Below, in pieces: positions 42,440 to 51,230 of a stretch of 64,000 nucleotides of DNA. Source of the stretch: an uncultured Coprococcus sp. Lineage in GTDB: Bacteria; Bacillota; Clostridia; Lachnospirales; Lachnospiraceae. The position numbers and the translations under genes are program-made. The stretch is taken from the NCBI GenBank assembly GCA_934277375.1, contig CAKQTZ010000005.1, positions 124,001-188,000 on the forward strand. Direction: 5' to 3'. The notes beneath the pieces are model-generated. The model saw only the letters and a list, made by a program, of their open reading frames with translations, was not told where the DNA came from and made no database searches. Numbering within the stretch: position 1 is the stretch's first letter; every line of letters begins with the position of its first letter.

Positions 42440-44398
42440 ATGTCAGCAAACGAATATTTAAAGGCACAGAAGCTTGGTGAAAAGAGATATCAGGCAGCAG
42501 TAGCAAAAAATGAATATCCATATCTTCCGGTTCTGGATGAGATAATATCACCTTCTGACACGGTTGGAGAGGTCAATCTCGGACTCCAGACAATATCACT
42601 TGACAGAGTGGTAGGTACAGCTACAGCGGCGAGGACGACGGCGTTTGCAGGTAATTTTATGCCTATTCTGGATTATCACACAGAGTTTGGAATGAAGTGG
42701 GCATCCTTATGTGAGTCTCACATAGAGGAAGGTATTCATGATCCTATAAAGGTATATGAATACATGAATAAGTTTTATGTAGTAGAAGGAAATAAGAGAG
42801 TGAGTGTTCTCAAGTACTTTGGTGCGGATTCGGTTCCGGCTATGGTTACAAGGAAGATACCGAGAAAAACAGACTCACTTGAGAATAAGATATATTTTGA
42901 GTTTATAGATTTCCATAAGCAGACAGGGATAAACTACGTGCATTTCTCACAGCTTGGCGGATATGATAAGCTCAGAGAGTTTATAGGGACCACTAGGGAT
43001 GCAGAATTTACGGAGGATGAAAGACTGGACTTCAATTCAGCACATCTTGCGTTCGAGAAGGCTTATCTGGCTAAGAAGGGAAATGAGGATCTGACCATCA
43101 CAGTAGACGATGCCATGCTGGTATTCCTGAATGTATATGGTTATGAAGCGCTGAAGGCGATGACTGCAGCGCAGGTTAAGGACAGTGTGGATAAGATATG
43201 GAGCGAGATAGTTCTTACAAATGAGAAGAAGGATAAGACAGTTCTTCCAAAGCTTGATCCGGTTGAGCCGAAGAAGTCCATACTTGACAGGGTTATCAAG
43301 CCGACAGGACCGTCCAACCTTAAGGTTGCATTTGTATATGATAAGACTCCTGCCAACTCGGTATGGACATATAGCCATGAACTGGGTAGAATGGATATGG
43401 AGAATAAGCTCGGAGCTTCTGTTGACAGCAGAACCTTTTGTAATATCGATACACCGGCTAAGCTGACAGAATGTCTTGGCAGACTTGTGGATGATAAGTA
43501 TGATGTTATATTCACTACAGGCCCGGAGATGCTCCCTGAAGCGCTAAAGACCGCAGTGCTCCATCCGGAGATCAAGATACTTAACTGTTCGCTGAGTCTT
43601 GCAAACAGCCATGTCCGTACCTATTATGCCAGAATGTATGAGGTTAAGTTCATCACAGGCATGATAGCTGGAAGCTTGTGCGCGGACGGACAGATTGGTT
43701 ATGTGGCCGACTATCCGATATTTGGTACGACGGCGAATATCAACGCATTTGCCATAGGAGCAAGGATGGTTAACCCAAGGGCGAAGATATATCTGCAGTG
43801 GACGAAGGTCAAGAATGCAGATCCACAGAAGTTTTTCGAGAGGAATGGAATAACATATATATCCGATAGAGATATGATCATGCCGGACGATGCATCTCGT
43901 AATTTCGGACTGTATCACTATGATCAGAACGGAGATGTTGTGAATCTTGCAATGCCTTTCTACAACTGGGGAGCGTTCTATGAGAGAATCCTCAGATCCA
44001 TACTGGAGGGTAACTGGAAGCAGGAGGAGAAGAACGAGACGGGCAATGCGGTCAGCTACTGGTGGGGAATGTCTGCCGGCATAGTTGACGTTATCTGTTC
44101 AAAGCATCTTCCAGCAGGAACACAGAAGCTCATATCTGTGATGACTAACCTTATAAGAGAAGGAGCTATCACTCCGTTCAGTGGCAAACTCACATCACAG
44201 AATGGTATAGTGAGAAATGAAGACGATGGCGCGATGCTTCATGAGGATATCCTCAAGATGGATTGGCTGGCGGAGAATGTAGTGGGAATGCTTCCAGCAG
44301 ACGACGATCTCGTGGATGAGGCCAAGACGGTTGTAGCATTGCAGGGCGTTGATACACCTGAGAGTCTTGAGCTTAAGTCTGTTCCAGAGGTAAAGTAA
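42440..44398 (+). CDS. cytosolic fusion of ParB-like domain and BMP ligand-binding domain
   Basis: A 652-residue protein with no signal peptide, lipobox or membrane segment. Residues about 50-140 resemble the ParB/sulfiredoxin-type N-terminal fold (ISLDRVVGTATAARTTAFAG; KVYEYMNKFYVVEGNKRVSVL, where the G-N-K/H-R pattern is the family core). Residues about 294-590 are a basic membrane protein (BMP/PnrA/Med) domain: LKVAFVYDK, FTTGPEMLPEAL, LCADGQIGYVADYPIFGT, NAFAIGARMVNP. BMP domains normally bind nucleosides outside the cell for import. Here the domain is inside, so an intracellular nucleoside sensor is the most likely role. AAGGAG precedes ATG 42440. Confidence 0.82.
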   Translation: MSANEYLKAQKLGEKRYQAAVAKNEYPYLPVLDEIISPSDTVGEVNLGLQTISLDRVVGTATAARTTAFAGNFMPILDYHTEFGMKWASLCESHIEEGIHDPIKVYEYMNKFYVVEGNKRVSVLKYFGADSVPAMVTRKIPRKTDSLENKIYFEFIDFHKQTGINYVHFSQLGGYDKLREFIGTTRDAEFTEDERLDFNSAHLAFEKAYLAKKGNEDLTITVDDAMLVFLNVYGYEALKAMTAAQVKDSVDKIWSEIVLTNEKKDKTVLPKLDPVEPKKSILDRVIKPTGPSNLKVAFVYDKTPANSVWTYSHELGRMDMENKLGASVDSRTFCNIDTPAKLTECLGRLVDDKYDVIFTTGPEMLPEALKTAVLHPEIKILNCSLSLANSHVRTYYARMYEVKFITGMIAGSLCADGQIGYVADYPIFGTTANINAFAIGARMVNPRAKIYLQWTKVKNADPQKFFERNGITYISDRDMIMPDDASRNFGLYHYDQNGDVVNLAMPFYNWGAFYERILRSILEGNWKQEEKNETGNAVSYWWGMSAGIVDVICSKHLPAGTQKLISVMTNLIREGAITPFSGKLTSQNGIVRNEDDGAMLHEDILKMDWLAENVVGMLPADDDLVDEAKTVVALQGVDTPESLELKSVPEVK

Positions 44399-44436
44399 TA
44401 TACAGAAGATATGGGTAGTACAGGGGTAGTAGATAC

Positions 44437-45033
44437 GTGAAGATTTTGTTGTTGGCGGATGAAGAATCCAAGTATTTGTATGATTTTTTTGATAAAAGCA
44501 AGCTCGAGGGCATAGATCTGATAATTTCGTGTGGCGATCTGTCGCCGAATTATCTGTCGTTCCTTGCAACGTTCAGCAGTGTGCCGATATTGTATGTGCA
44601 TGGCAATCATGACGTGTGCTACAACGATACGCCGCCAGGAGGCTGTACCTGTATAGATGGGAAATTATACGAATATAAGGGTGTGCGGATACTGGGACTT
44701 GGCGGTTCCATGGAGTATAAATACGGAGGAGCTGATCATCAGTATTCCGAACGGGCTATGAGGAAGAGAATAAGGAAGCTGAGGGCAAGAATAACCTGGA
44801 AAAAGGGCTTTGATATTCTGGTAACTCATTCACCGGCATACAGGATAAATGATTCGGAAGATATTCCGCATACGGGATTCAAATGTTTCCTGACCCTGAT
44901 GGACAAATACAAGCCGAAGTATTTCGTGCATGGTCATGTCCATATCAATTACGGCAGGGATTTTGTAAGAGAATCAAAATATGGTGAAACAACTATTATC
45001 AATGCATATGAGAGGTACATCATTGAGATTTAA
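44437..45033 (+). CDS. calcineurin-like metallophosphoesterase
   Basis: A 198-residue enzyme with the family motifs ISCGDLSP (GD), VHGNHD (GNHD), LVTHSPAY and FVHGHVHINYG (GHxH). The first motif, normally D-x-H, reads LLADEESKY, so the first His ligand may be replaced. GTG start, 38 bases after the ParB-BMP gene, so probably cotranscribed. Substrate unknown. Confidence 0.85.
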   Translation: MKILLLADEESKYLYDFFDKSKLEGIDLIISCGDLSPNYLSFLATFSSVPILYVHGNHDVCYNDTPPGGCTCIDGKLYEYKGVRILGLGGSMEYKYGGADHQYSERAMRKRIRKLRARITWKKGFDILVTHSPAYRINDSEDIPHTGFKCFLTLMDKYKPKYFVHGHVHINYGRDFVRESKYGETTIINAYERYIIEI

Positions 45034-45050
45034 AATATAATATTTTGGGC

Positions 45051-45089
45051 AGAAAGACAGGAATAAATCAATTTTATTGCTGTCTTTCT
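45051..45089 (+). terminator. terminator-like hairpin after the phosphoesterase
   Basis: AGAAAGACAG (45051-45060) pairs with CTGTCTTTCT (45080-45089), extended by AATAAA/TTTATT inside. The T-rich right arm lacks a long uninterrupted T tail. Confidence 0.55.
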
Positions 45090-45202
45090 TGCGAAAACGG
45101 AGTTTTTTTGATAAACTGTGGTGAGTTAGAGAAAATACCGGTGAAACGGGGATGCATTCCAGGAGAGGATGCAGGGATTGAAAAAGGAAGGAGACATGAG
45201 GT

Positions 45203-46561
45203 TTGGAAAAGAATAGCGAGGAATATAACAGAATACTGGATGAGCTTACAGGTTATTGTACAGAATCTGGCAAGATAGACCAGAACCTCTATGTCAACTA
45301 TGACGTAAAGCGTGGACTCAGAGATTCGACAGGTAAAGGCGTGCTTACAGGTCTGACGGAGATATCGGATGTCATAGGATATGATGTTGTTGACGGAGAG
45401 AGAGTTCCGACAGATGGACGTCTGTATTATCAGGGATATAATGTGGAGGATCTCGAGAGAGGTTTTCATGGAAGCAAGTTCGGCTTTGAGGAGACGATAT
45501 ATCTGCTGTTGTTTGGAAAGCTTCCGAACGAGCAGCAGTTCAAAAGATTTGTTGAGATGATGGAGTGCTACAGGGAATTGCCGAGAAAGTTTACAAGAGA
45601 TGCAATACTTAAGGCTCCAAGCAAGAATATGATGAATGTCCTGCAGAGGTGCGTTCTTACATTATACTCATATGATGACAATCCGGATGACATCAGCATT
45701 GAGAATGTTCTCAGGCAGTGTATGGAGCTCATAGCACAGTTTCCTTTAATTGCTGCGTATGGCTATCAGGGCTACAAACATTATTTTCATGATATGAGTC
45801 TTGTAATCCACAATCCTAAGCCGGGACTTTCCACTGCGGAGAATTTTCTGAGACTTATCAGGACAGATAAGAAGTATACAGAGCTTGAGGCTCAGGTCCT
45901 TGATATATGCCTTGTGATCCATGCAGAGCATGGTGGCGGTAACAATTCAACATTTACAACTCATGTGGTATCATCCTCTGGTACTGATACATATTCAGCG
46001 GTTGCCAGTTCGCTTGGCTCACTCAAAGGACCAAAACACGGCGGTGCAAATCTGAAGGTTCAGCAGATGTTTGATGATCTCAAGAGCCATGTGAAGAATT
46101 GGGATGATGAGGCAGCTCTTGAGGAGTACCTTACGGGACTGCTAGATAAGAAGGGCTTTGATCGTTCAGGACTCATATATGGAATGGGACATGCGGTATA
46201 TACCAATTCGGATCCTCGAGCAAGGATTCTCAAGGGATACGCAGAAAGACTTGCCAGGGAAAAGGGAAGAACAAAGGAATTTGAACTGTATAAAGCTGTT
46301 GAGCAGATATCAGGAAGGCTGCTTGCTGCAAGAAGACGCAGTGGCAAGCCGATATCGGCGAATGTCGACTTCTACAGTGGATTTGTATATACGATGTTGG
46401 GTATACCTATTGAGCTGTTTACCCCTATATTTGCTATTGCGCGTATTGCGGGATGGTCAGCGCATAGAATAGAGGAGCTTGTCAATGCGGGCAAGATCAT
46501 CAGACCTGCATATAAGTATGTGGGAACCCACAGAGAATATCTTCCGATGGAGGACAGATAA
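45203..46561 (+). CDS. gltA: citrate synthase
   Basis: A 452-residue citrate synthase of the type common in clostridia: GRLYYQGYNVEDL, catalytic His in VIHAEHGGGNNSTF and GPKHGGANLKV, HAVYTNSDPRA, and SANVDFYSGFVY with the catalytic Asp. It condenses oxaloacetate and acetyl-CoA, here probably for glutamate synthesis. The start is TTG 45203 with GAAGGAG about 9 bases upstream; the ATG at 45196 is out of frame and opens only six codons. Confidence 0.93.
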   Translation: MEKNSEEYNRILDELTGYCTESGKIDQNLYVNYDVKRGLRDSTGKGVLTGLTEISDVIGYDVVDGERVPTDGRLYYQGYNVEDLERGFHGSKFGFEETIYLLLFGKLPNEQQFKRFVEMMECYRELPRKFTRDAILKAPSKNMMNVLQRCVLTLYSYDDNPDDISIENVLRQCMELIAQFPLIAAYGYQGYKHYFHDMSLVIHNPKPGLSTAENFLRLIRTDKKYTELEAQVLDICLVIHAEHGGGNNSTFTTHVVSSSGTDTYSAVASSLGSLKGPKHGGANLKVQQMFDDLKSHVKNWDDEAALEEYLTGLLDKKGFDRSGLIYGMGHAVYTNSDPRARILKGYAERLAREKGRTKEFELYKAVEQISGRLLAARRRSGKPISANVDFYSGFVYTMLGIPIELFTPIFAIARIAGWSAHRIEELVNAGKIIRPAYKYVGTHREYLPMEDR

Positions 46562-46683
46562 AGATAATGTTGTGTGGCAGATGAAGCCGGAGAATACTAT
46601 AGATATACGTACAGCGCCTCAATCTTCAATTGATAAGGTTGGGGCGCTTGGTGCATTTGATGACAAGGAGATGGTTTTGAAGT

Positions 46684-47181
46684 ATGAAAGATAAGAATAA
46701 GAATGCAAAGACTGATGAAAAGACGAATGTCATGCGCATACTTGACAGCAAGAAGATAAATTATAACCACTATTGTTACGTGGAGACCGGCGAGACGAAT
46801 GGTGAGAAGGTTGCGGCCATACTCGGACAAGATCCTGCATATGTGTTCAAGACACTGGTAACTGTTGCGAAGTCCGGGGTAAATTATGTGTTTGTAATTC
46901 CTGTAAAAGAAGAGCTTGATCTCAAGAAAGCGGCGAAGGCAGTGGGTGAGAAGTCAATAGATATGCTCAAGGCAAAGGATCTTCTTCCCCTTACCGGATA
47001 TATACATGGAGGCTGCTCACCGATCGGTATGAAGAAGTTCTTCAGGACTACGATAGATGCGAGTGCTCAGAAGCTTGATAAGATGTATGTGAGTGCTGGC
47101 AAGGTAGGCTATCAGATAGAGATAGCACCAAAGGATCTTGAAAAGGTTATACGTCTTGAATATGCAGATGTAACGGTGTGA
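46684..47181 (+). CDS. ybaK: YbaK/EbsC-type aminoacyl-tRNA deacylase
   Basis: A 165-residue protein of the YbaK family, which clears Cys from mischarged tRNA-Pro. Visible motifs: GETNGEKVAAILGQDPAYVFKTL split around the conserved Lys, KAVGEKSIDMLKAKDL and GYIHGGCSPIG, the conserved glycine-rich loop. GGAG lies about 15 bases before the ATG. The 122 bases between citrate synthase and this start hold a 37-codon frame without clear meaning. Confidence 0.9.
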   Translation: MKDKNKNAKTDEKTNVMRILDSKKINYNHYCYVETGETNGEKVAAILGQDPAYVFKTLVTVAKSGVNYVFVIPVKEELDLKKAAKAVGEKSIDMLKAKDLLPLTGYIHGGCSPIGMKKFFRTTIDASAQKLDKMYVSAGKVGYQIEIAPKDLEKVIRLEYADVTV

Positions 47182-47194
47182 TATAATGTAGAAT

Positions 47195-47239
47195 AAAAGC
47201 TGGCATATAATTCTCGATAGGAATTATATGCCAGCTTTT
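47195..47239. terminator. bidirectional terminator between ybaK and the rRNA methyltransferase gene
   Basis: A perfect 19-bp stem (47195-47213 with 47221-47239; arms begin AAAAGCTGGCAT and end ATGCCAGCTTTT) around TCGATAG. A and T runs on both sides suit the convergent arrangement. Confidence 0.93.
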
Positions 47240-47267
47240 GTGTGGCGTATTTGCTGATCGTAATCCG

Positions 47268-48131
47268 CTATCTCTGCCATCTTCCCGCAGCACCGCAAGG
47301 AAGAACAAGACCAGTCTCGGTTACGGGCAGACCGATCTCATCGGAAACAACGTGTCCGCCGAACTTGCTCTTTACCTCGGTGGATATCATGTATGTGAGT
47401 ACAGCAGGCGCAAGTCCTGTTGTGTATGAGTTTACAAGGAAGAAAAGAGGCTTGTCACATAGCAGTTTGCTGCAGAGATTTATGAATGAGTGTATCTTTT
47501 CCTCTATCTTCCAGATTTCACCCTTAGGACCTCTTCCGTATGAAGGAGGATCCATGATGATGGCATCATATTTGTTGCCCCGTCTTATCTCACGTTCTAC
47601 AAATTTTACGCAGTCGTCAACAATCCATCTGATAGGGGCGTCTGCAAGACCTGATGAAACGGCGTTCTCCTTTGCCCAGGTAACCATGCCTTTTGATGCA
47701 TCGACATGTGTGACAGCGGCTCCGGCCTTGGCTGCGGCACATGTTGCTCCACCTGTGTATGCGAAGAGATTCAAAACCTTGATATCCTTTTTAGGAGAGT
47801 TCCTGATCAATTCGCTGAACCAGTCCCAGTTGGCAGCCTGTTCTGGGAACAGACCGGTATGCTTGAAACTGAAAGGCTTAAGATTGAAAGTCAGATCTCT
47901 GTAATTTATGGTCCACTGTTTTGGTAGACTAAAAAACTCCCATTCTCCGCCGCCCTTGTTGCTTCTATGGTAATGTCCGTTCAGTTTATTCCATGCGGGA
48001 TTCTTTTTAGGGGTGCTCCACAGAACCTGAGGATCAGGTCTGAGAAGGGTATATTTTCCCCAGCGCTCAAGCTTTTCGCCGTCAGAACAGTCAATAACCT
48101 CATAATCTTTCCATCCGTCTGCTATCCACAT
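47268..48131 (-). CDS. class I SAM-dependent methyltransferase (RlmI/RlmK-like)
   Basis: A 287-residue methyltransferase. After an N-terminal region (KYTLLRPDPQVLW) comes the Rossmann core: motif I VLNLFAYTGGATCAAAKAGA, VTHVDASKGMVTWAKENA, and motif IV AIIMDPPSYGRGPKGE, the DPPSYGRG form seen in rRNA m5C methyltransferases of the RlmI/K type. It lacks the N-terminal PUA domain of RlmI. Target base unknown. Confidence 0.88.
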   Translation of the reverse strand: MWIADGWKDYEVIDCSDGEKLERWGKYTLLRPDPQVLWSTPKKNPAWNKLNGHYHRSNKGGGEWEFFSLPKQWTINYRDLTFNLKPFSFKHTGLFPEQAANWDWFSELIRNSPKKDIKVLNLFAYTGGATCAAAKAGAAVTHVDASKGMVTWAKENAVSSGLADAPIRWIVDDCVKFVEREIRRGNKYDAIIMDPPSYGRGPKGEIWKIEEKIHSFINLCSKLLCDKPLFFLVNSYTTGLAPAVLTYMISTEVKSKFGGHVVSDEIGLPVTETGLVLPCGAAGRWQR

Positions 48132-48295
48132 ATATGTAATCCTTCCTTATAAAAATAACTTCAAAAAATATATCCTATAGATTATACTTGTATAAGAGTT
48201 GTGCGTCAAGGCTGCTGTATTAGTGACGGCGCTTATTTGGCGCAATACAAAATTAACAGTATGAAGGAAAATAAAGAGTATCGGAGACAGATGAT

Positions 48296-49450
48296 ATGGA
48301 AGAGATAAATCAGGTTATAGAGGGAGCGGTACATACCGATCCGTATAAGATCGTACTCAGCGGAGGACGGGGAGAATACGGGAAGATAGTGGTGGAGAGG
48401 AAGCTGATCGGCGGCAGGTGCTGCTTTCAGATAGAGAGATATACAGACAAGCAGGTATTTCATCAGAATATAGATGAAGATGAACTGGGAACGGTACTGC
48501 CACAGATCCTTCAGGACGGGTTCAGACAGATGAACACATTTTCAGCCCAGGAGGAGTGGGATGTAAAAATCTCAAAAAAGGGAAAGGTAACTGTCAACAA
48601 GCGCAGGACAGAACGGAAAATGATAACGGTCACGGGAAATAACAGAAAGAAAAAATATATTCTTGAAGAGGGGATGGATATACCGGTATTTACCCATCTT
48701 GGCATATTCACGAAGGACGGAAAAGTTGTACATTCCATGTACGATAAATATAAACAGATAAATCGTTTTGCAGAGATTGTTGACGATGTTGTCAAGGACT
48801 ACAATAAACCCTCCATTAATATAGTAGATTTTGGATGCGGCAAATCATATCTTACGTTTATTGTCTATTATTATCTCCATGAGGTTAAAGGGCTGGACGT
48901 TCATATAACAGGACTTGACCTTAAGGAACAGGTGATAAAAGACTGCAATGAACTGGCAGAAAAGTTTGGATATACAGGATTGAAGTTTGAACTTGGAGAT
49001 ATACATGGGTATAAGACGGACATGGACGTAGATATGGTTATGACGTTGCACGCCTGCGATGTGGCTACTGATTATGCTCTCTATAATGCCGTATGCTGGG
49101 GAGCTGATTATATCTTGTCGGTTCCGTGCTGCCAGCATGAACTCAATAAACAGATACATTCGGATGATCTGGCGGCGCTGACAAGATATGGCATAATAAA
49201 AGAGCGTGTGGCGGCTCTTGCCACGGATTCCATAAGGGGACTCATGCTCGAGGCGTGCGGATATAAGACAGATATCATGGAATTTATAGATATCGCACAT
49301 TCACCTAAGAATCTGCTCATACGTGCTGTGAAGAAGAACATATCCCAGGAGAAAAAACACAGGGCTGTGCGTGATGCGCAGAACCTGTGCCGCGAACTTA
49401 ATGTCAGGCAGACTCTTATGGAAATGCTGTCGGAGGATAGCAGAATATAA
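48296..49450 (+). CDS. SAM-dependent methyltransferase, Methyltransf_32/METTL25-like
   Basis: A 384-residue protein. The first 150 residues are a divergent N-terminal domain; from about 165 the SAM fold carries NIVDFGCGKSYLTFIVYYYL (motif I), ITGLDLKEQVIKDCNELA, VMTLHACDVATDYAL and SVPCCQHEL. The HACD and PCCQ(H) pair is typical of the Methyltransf_32 family, whose substrates are largely unknown; RNA or a translation protein is plausible. ATG 48296 has GGAGACAG upstream. Confidence 0.82.
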   Translation: MEEINQVIEGAVHTDPYKIVLSGGRGEYGKIVVERKLIGGRCCFQIERYTDKQVFHQNIDEDELGTVLPQILQDGFRQMNTFSAQEEWDVKISKKGKVTVNKRRTERKMITVTGNNRKKKYILEEGMDIPVFTHLGIFTKDGKVVHSMYDKYKQINRFAEIVDDVVKDYNKPSINIVDFGCGKSYLTFIVYYYLHEVKGLDVHITGLDLKEQVIKDCNELAEKFGYTGLKFELGDIHGYKTDMDVDMVMTLHACDVATDYALYNAVCWGADYILSVPCCQHELNKQIHSDDLAALTRYGIIKERVAALATDSIRGLMLEACGYKTDIMEFIDIAHSPKNLLIRAVKKNISQEKKHRAVRDAQNLCRELNVRQTLMEMLSEDSRI

Positions 49451-49508
49451 AATAGCGATTGACCAGTGGATATAATATGAGTATGGCATATTATCATAAG
49501 GAGGAAAT

Positions 49509-50411
49509 ATGAGGGCGGCACTATATATTGACTGTAACAGTATAGATATCGGGGATATACCATTTATATATGAAGAAATACAGAAGACTGATGAGGTTGT
49601 ACTGGACAAGATGTTTGAGGGTGGAATGGATGATCCTGCTCTGAGGAATATGGCGAAGGAGAGGCGGATACAGCTCTGTGAGGAGGATTCTGAGACCTCA
49701 GCGATGGTGTCTCTGGCAGTTTCGGCTATGGCAGATGCTGCTATTTGTAAAGTGGACAGAGTGTATATTGCCACCGGAAACAATGCGGTTATCCCACTCC
49801 TCGATAAACTTAGGACTATGGAGATGAAGAGTGTTGTGATGGGCCCTTGCTGTGCAGACAGAAAACTTGTAAGGAAAGCAGACAGATATATATATGTGGA
49901 TATCCTGGCTGGCAGACCTTGTACGGCTGAGATGGCTGATGTAAGAGGGGTGGCAGAATGTATATATTCTATTGTTTCTTATTATAAAGGTATTGGTATT
50001 GATGCCGATATGGAGCATGTGCATACGGATCTGGTAAGAAAATATCCTGACTTTGATGTGAGAAATTATGGATACACTCATCTGGCAACATTTATCAAAA
50101 ATAATGTTCCGGGTGTTTGCGCTGCCGGAGATGGCATGGGTAACATACATATCCAGGTTGTGGATGACAGAGATGAGCTGGATGCATTTGCATATGAATA
50201 TATGACTGCGAGGGATTACAAGATAGAAGATATGTCGGAGCTGCTGGCGGCCCTGAAGGAACGGTTCCCGGGATTTGTTATTGAGAATTACGGATATCAC
50301 ACAGAGTATGGATTTGTGCTCAGCTTTCCGAAATTTGAGATATGGAACAATAAAGGGATAAAGATGAAAAGAACATTCAAACTCAGCTCCGGGACTCCGG
50401 AGGATGTCTGA
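49509..50411 (+). CDS. NYN-domain protein with LOTUS (OST-HTH) domain(s)
   Basis: A 300-residue protein: a NYN/LabA-type PIN-like domain (residues 1-135; ALYIDCNSIDIGD, VYIATGNNAVIPLL, KADRYIYVD), then an OST-HTH/LOTUS domain (about 147-220; HVHTDLVRKYPDFDVRNYG, LATFIKN), then a segment that looks like a second, weaker LOTUS copy (about 230-295; LLAALKERFPGFVIENYGY). NYN-LOTUS proteins bind or cut RNA. The usual SGDSDF acidic motif reads TGNNAV, so nuclease activity is doubtful. AAGGAGG precedes the ATG. Confidence 0.85.
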   Translation: MRAALYIDCNSIDIGDIPFIYEEIQKTDEVVLDKMFEGGMDDPALRNMAKERRIQLCEEDSETSAMVSLAVSAMADAAICKVDRVYIATGNNAVIPLLDKLRTMEMKSVVMGPCCADRKLVRKADRYIYVDILAGRPCTAEMADVRGVAECIYSIVSYYKGIGIDADMEHVHTDLVRKYPDFDVRNYGYTHLATFIKNNVPGVCAAGDGMGNIHIQVVDDRDELDAFAYEYMTARDYKIEDMSELLAALKERFPGFVIENYGYHTEYGFVLSFPKFEIWNNKGIKMKRTFKLSSGTPEDV

Positions 50412-50476
50412 TATATCGGCGCGTATGACAGACGGTGAAAGTGATTAAAAAAAGTTTAAAAAATTCAAAAAAACTC

Positions 50477-50505
50477 TTGATTTAAAGAAATGCCTAGTAT
50501 ATAAT
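50477..50505 (+). promoter_or_regulatory. S10-operon promoter
   Basis: TTGATT (50477-50482), exactly 17 bases, TATAAT (50500-50505), preceded by an A/T-rich tract (50449-50472) like an UP element. Transcription would start near 50512, leaving a leader of about 237 bases before rpsJ. Confidence 0.88.
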
Positions 50506-50544
50506 CAGATTTGCTGTGGCATGATAGCTGAGAAGCGGAGGTTG

Positions 50545-50571
50545 CTGCGTACATATATGACGCAGGTTTTT
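50545..50571 (+). terminator. early attenuator-like hairpin in the S10 leader
   Basis: CTGCGT (50545-50550), nine bases, ACGCAG (50560-50565), then G and five T's. It lies only about 35-60 bases after the predicted transcription start and before any gene. Confidence 0.6.
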
Positions 50572-50603
50572 CGTGGAGCGAATGTCAATTTACAAAACTG
50601 GCG

Positions 50604-50709
50604 ACAAGTCACTGTACAATATAACCGTCTGTCAGAAGGACAGAAACGACGTGATGGTTCTGGGTTTTAGCTTAGGACACACACGGGAGAGTGTACAGTC
50701 ACCACTTGT
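50604..50709 (+). promoter_or_regulatory. long-range structured RNA leader before rpsJ
   Basis: ACAAGT (50604-50609) and ACTGTACA (50611-50618) pair with ACTTGT (50704-50709) and TGTACAGT (50692-50699), a 14-bp closing helix over about 75 bases. Inside is CTGTC-AGAAG-GACAG (50629-50643). The helix ends about 20 bases before the AAGGAGGCGG ribosome site. The layout fits an r-protein autoregulatory leader; the ligand is not identified. Confidence 0.6.
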
Positions 50710-50748
50710 TGTACTAAGATTAAGTGCGAAAAGGAGGCGGCTTTTTTT

Positions 50749-51060
50749 ATGGCAAATCAGATTATGAGAATTACACTTAAGGCTTATGACCACAAACTTA
50801 TCGACAAGGCAGCAGCACAGATTGTTGATACAGTTAAGAAGACTGGTGCTAAGGTAAGCGGACCAGTTCCAATGCCTACTAAGATTGAGAAGATCACAAT
50901 CTTAAGAGCAGTTCATAAGTACAAGGACTCAAGAGAGCAGTTTGAGCAGAGAACTCATAAGAGACTTATCGATGTTGTAGCACCAACTCAGAAGACAATT
51001 GATGCATTACAGAAGATCGATCTGTCAGCTGGCGTGTTCATCGATGTTAAGATGAAATAA
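50749..51060 (+). CDS. rpsJ: ribosomal protein S10
   Basis: A 103-residue S10, also known as NusE in antitermination. [19 protein letters not shown] opens the chain and [17 protein letters not shown] with [15 protein letters not shown] follows, all conserved. First gene of the S10 operon, after the structured leader. A 170-base gap before rplC is unusually long for this operon and holds several stems. Confidence 0.98.
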   Translation: MANQIMRITLKAYDHKLIDKAAAQIVDTVKKTGAKVSGPVPMPTKIEKITILRAVHKYKDSREQFEQRTHKRLIDVVAPTQKTIDALQKIDLSAGVFIDVKMK

Positions 51061-51230
51061 TCAAAGTCAGACAGCAAACGAAGCAATTCAAAAGAAACAC
51101 AATTAGATGCGGACTAATTCAAAACAAACCGCAAGAACAATTAAATAACAGTACCTAATGCATCTTCGGATGTAATTTAGTATGATTGCAACATGCAATC
51201 CGCTGTGAATTAAATTAGGAGGAAACAGAA
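51061..51230 (+). other. hairpin-rich gap between rpsJ and rplC
   Basis: Three small stems: TGCGG...CCGCA (51108-51133), a UUCG-tetraloop hairpin GCATC-TTCG-GATGT (near 51162-51175), and GATTGC-AACAT-GCAATC (near 51184-51200). None has a T tail. Possibly RNA-processing sites or an L3/L4 control region. Confidence 0.45.

Noticed and set aside
46580..46694. 37-codon frame between citrate synthase and ybaK
   Set aside because: No ribosome binding site and no known family; kept only as a remark.
47242..47904. 220-codon open frame on the plus strand
   Set aside because: It is antisense to the clear methyltransferase gene, has no ribosome site, and overlaps a terminator.
50573..50767. 64-codon frame in the S10 leader
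   Set aside because: It runs through the leader's paired arms and into rpsJ in another frame; RNA structure explains the region better.
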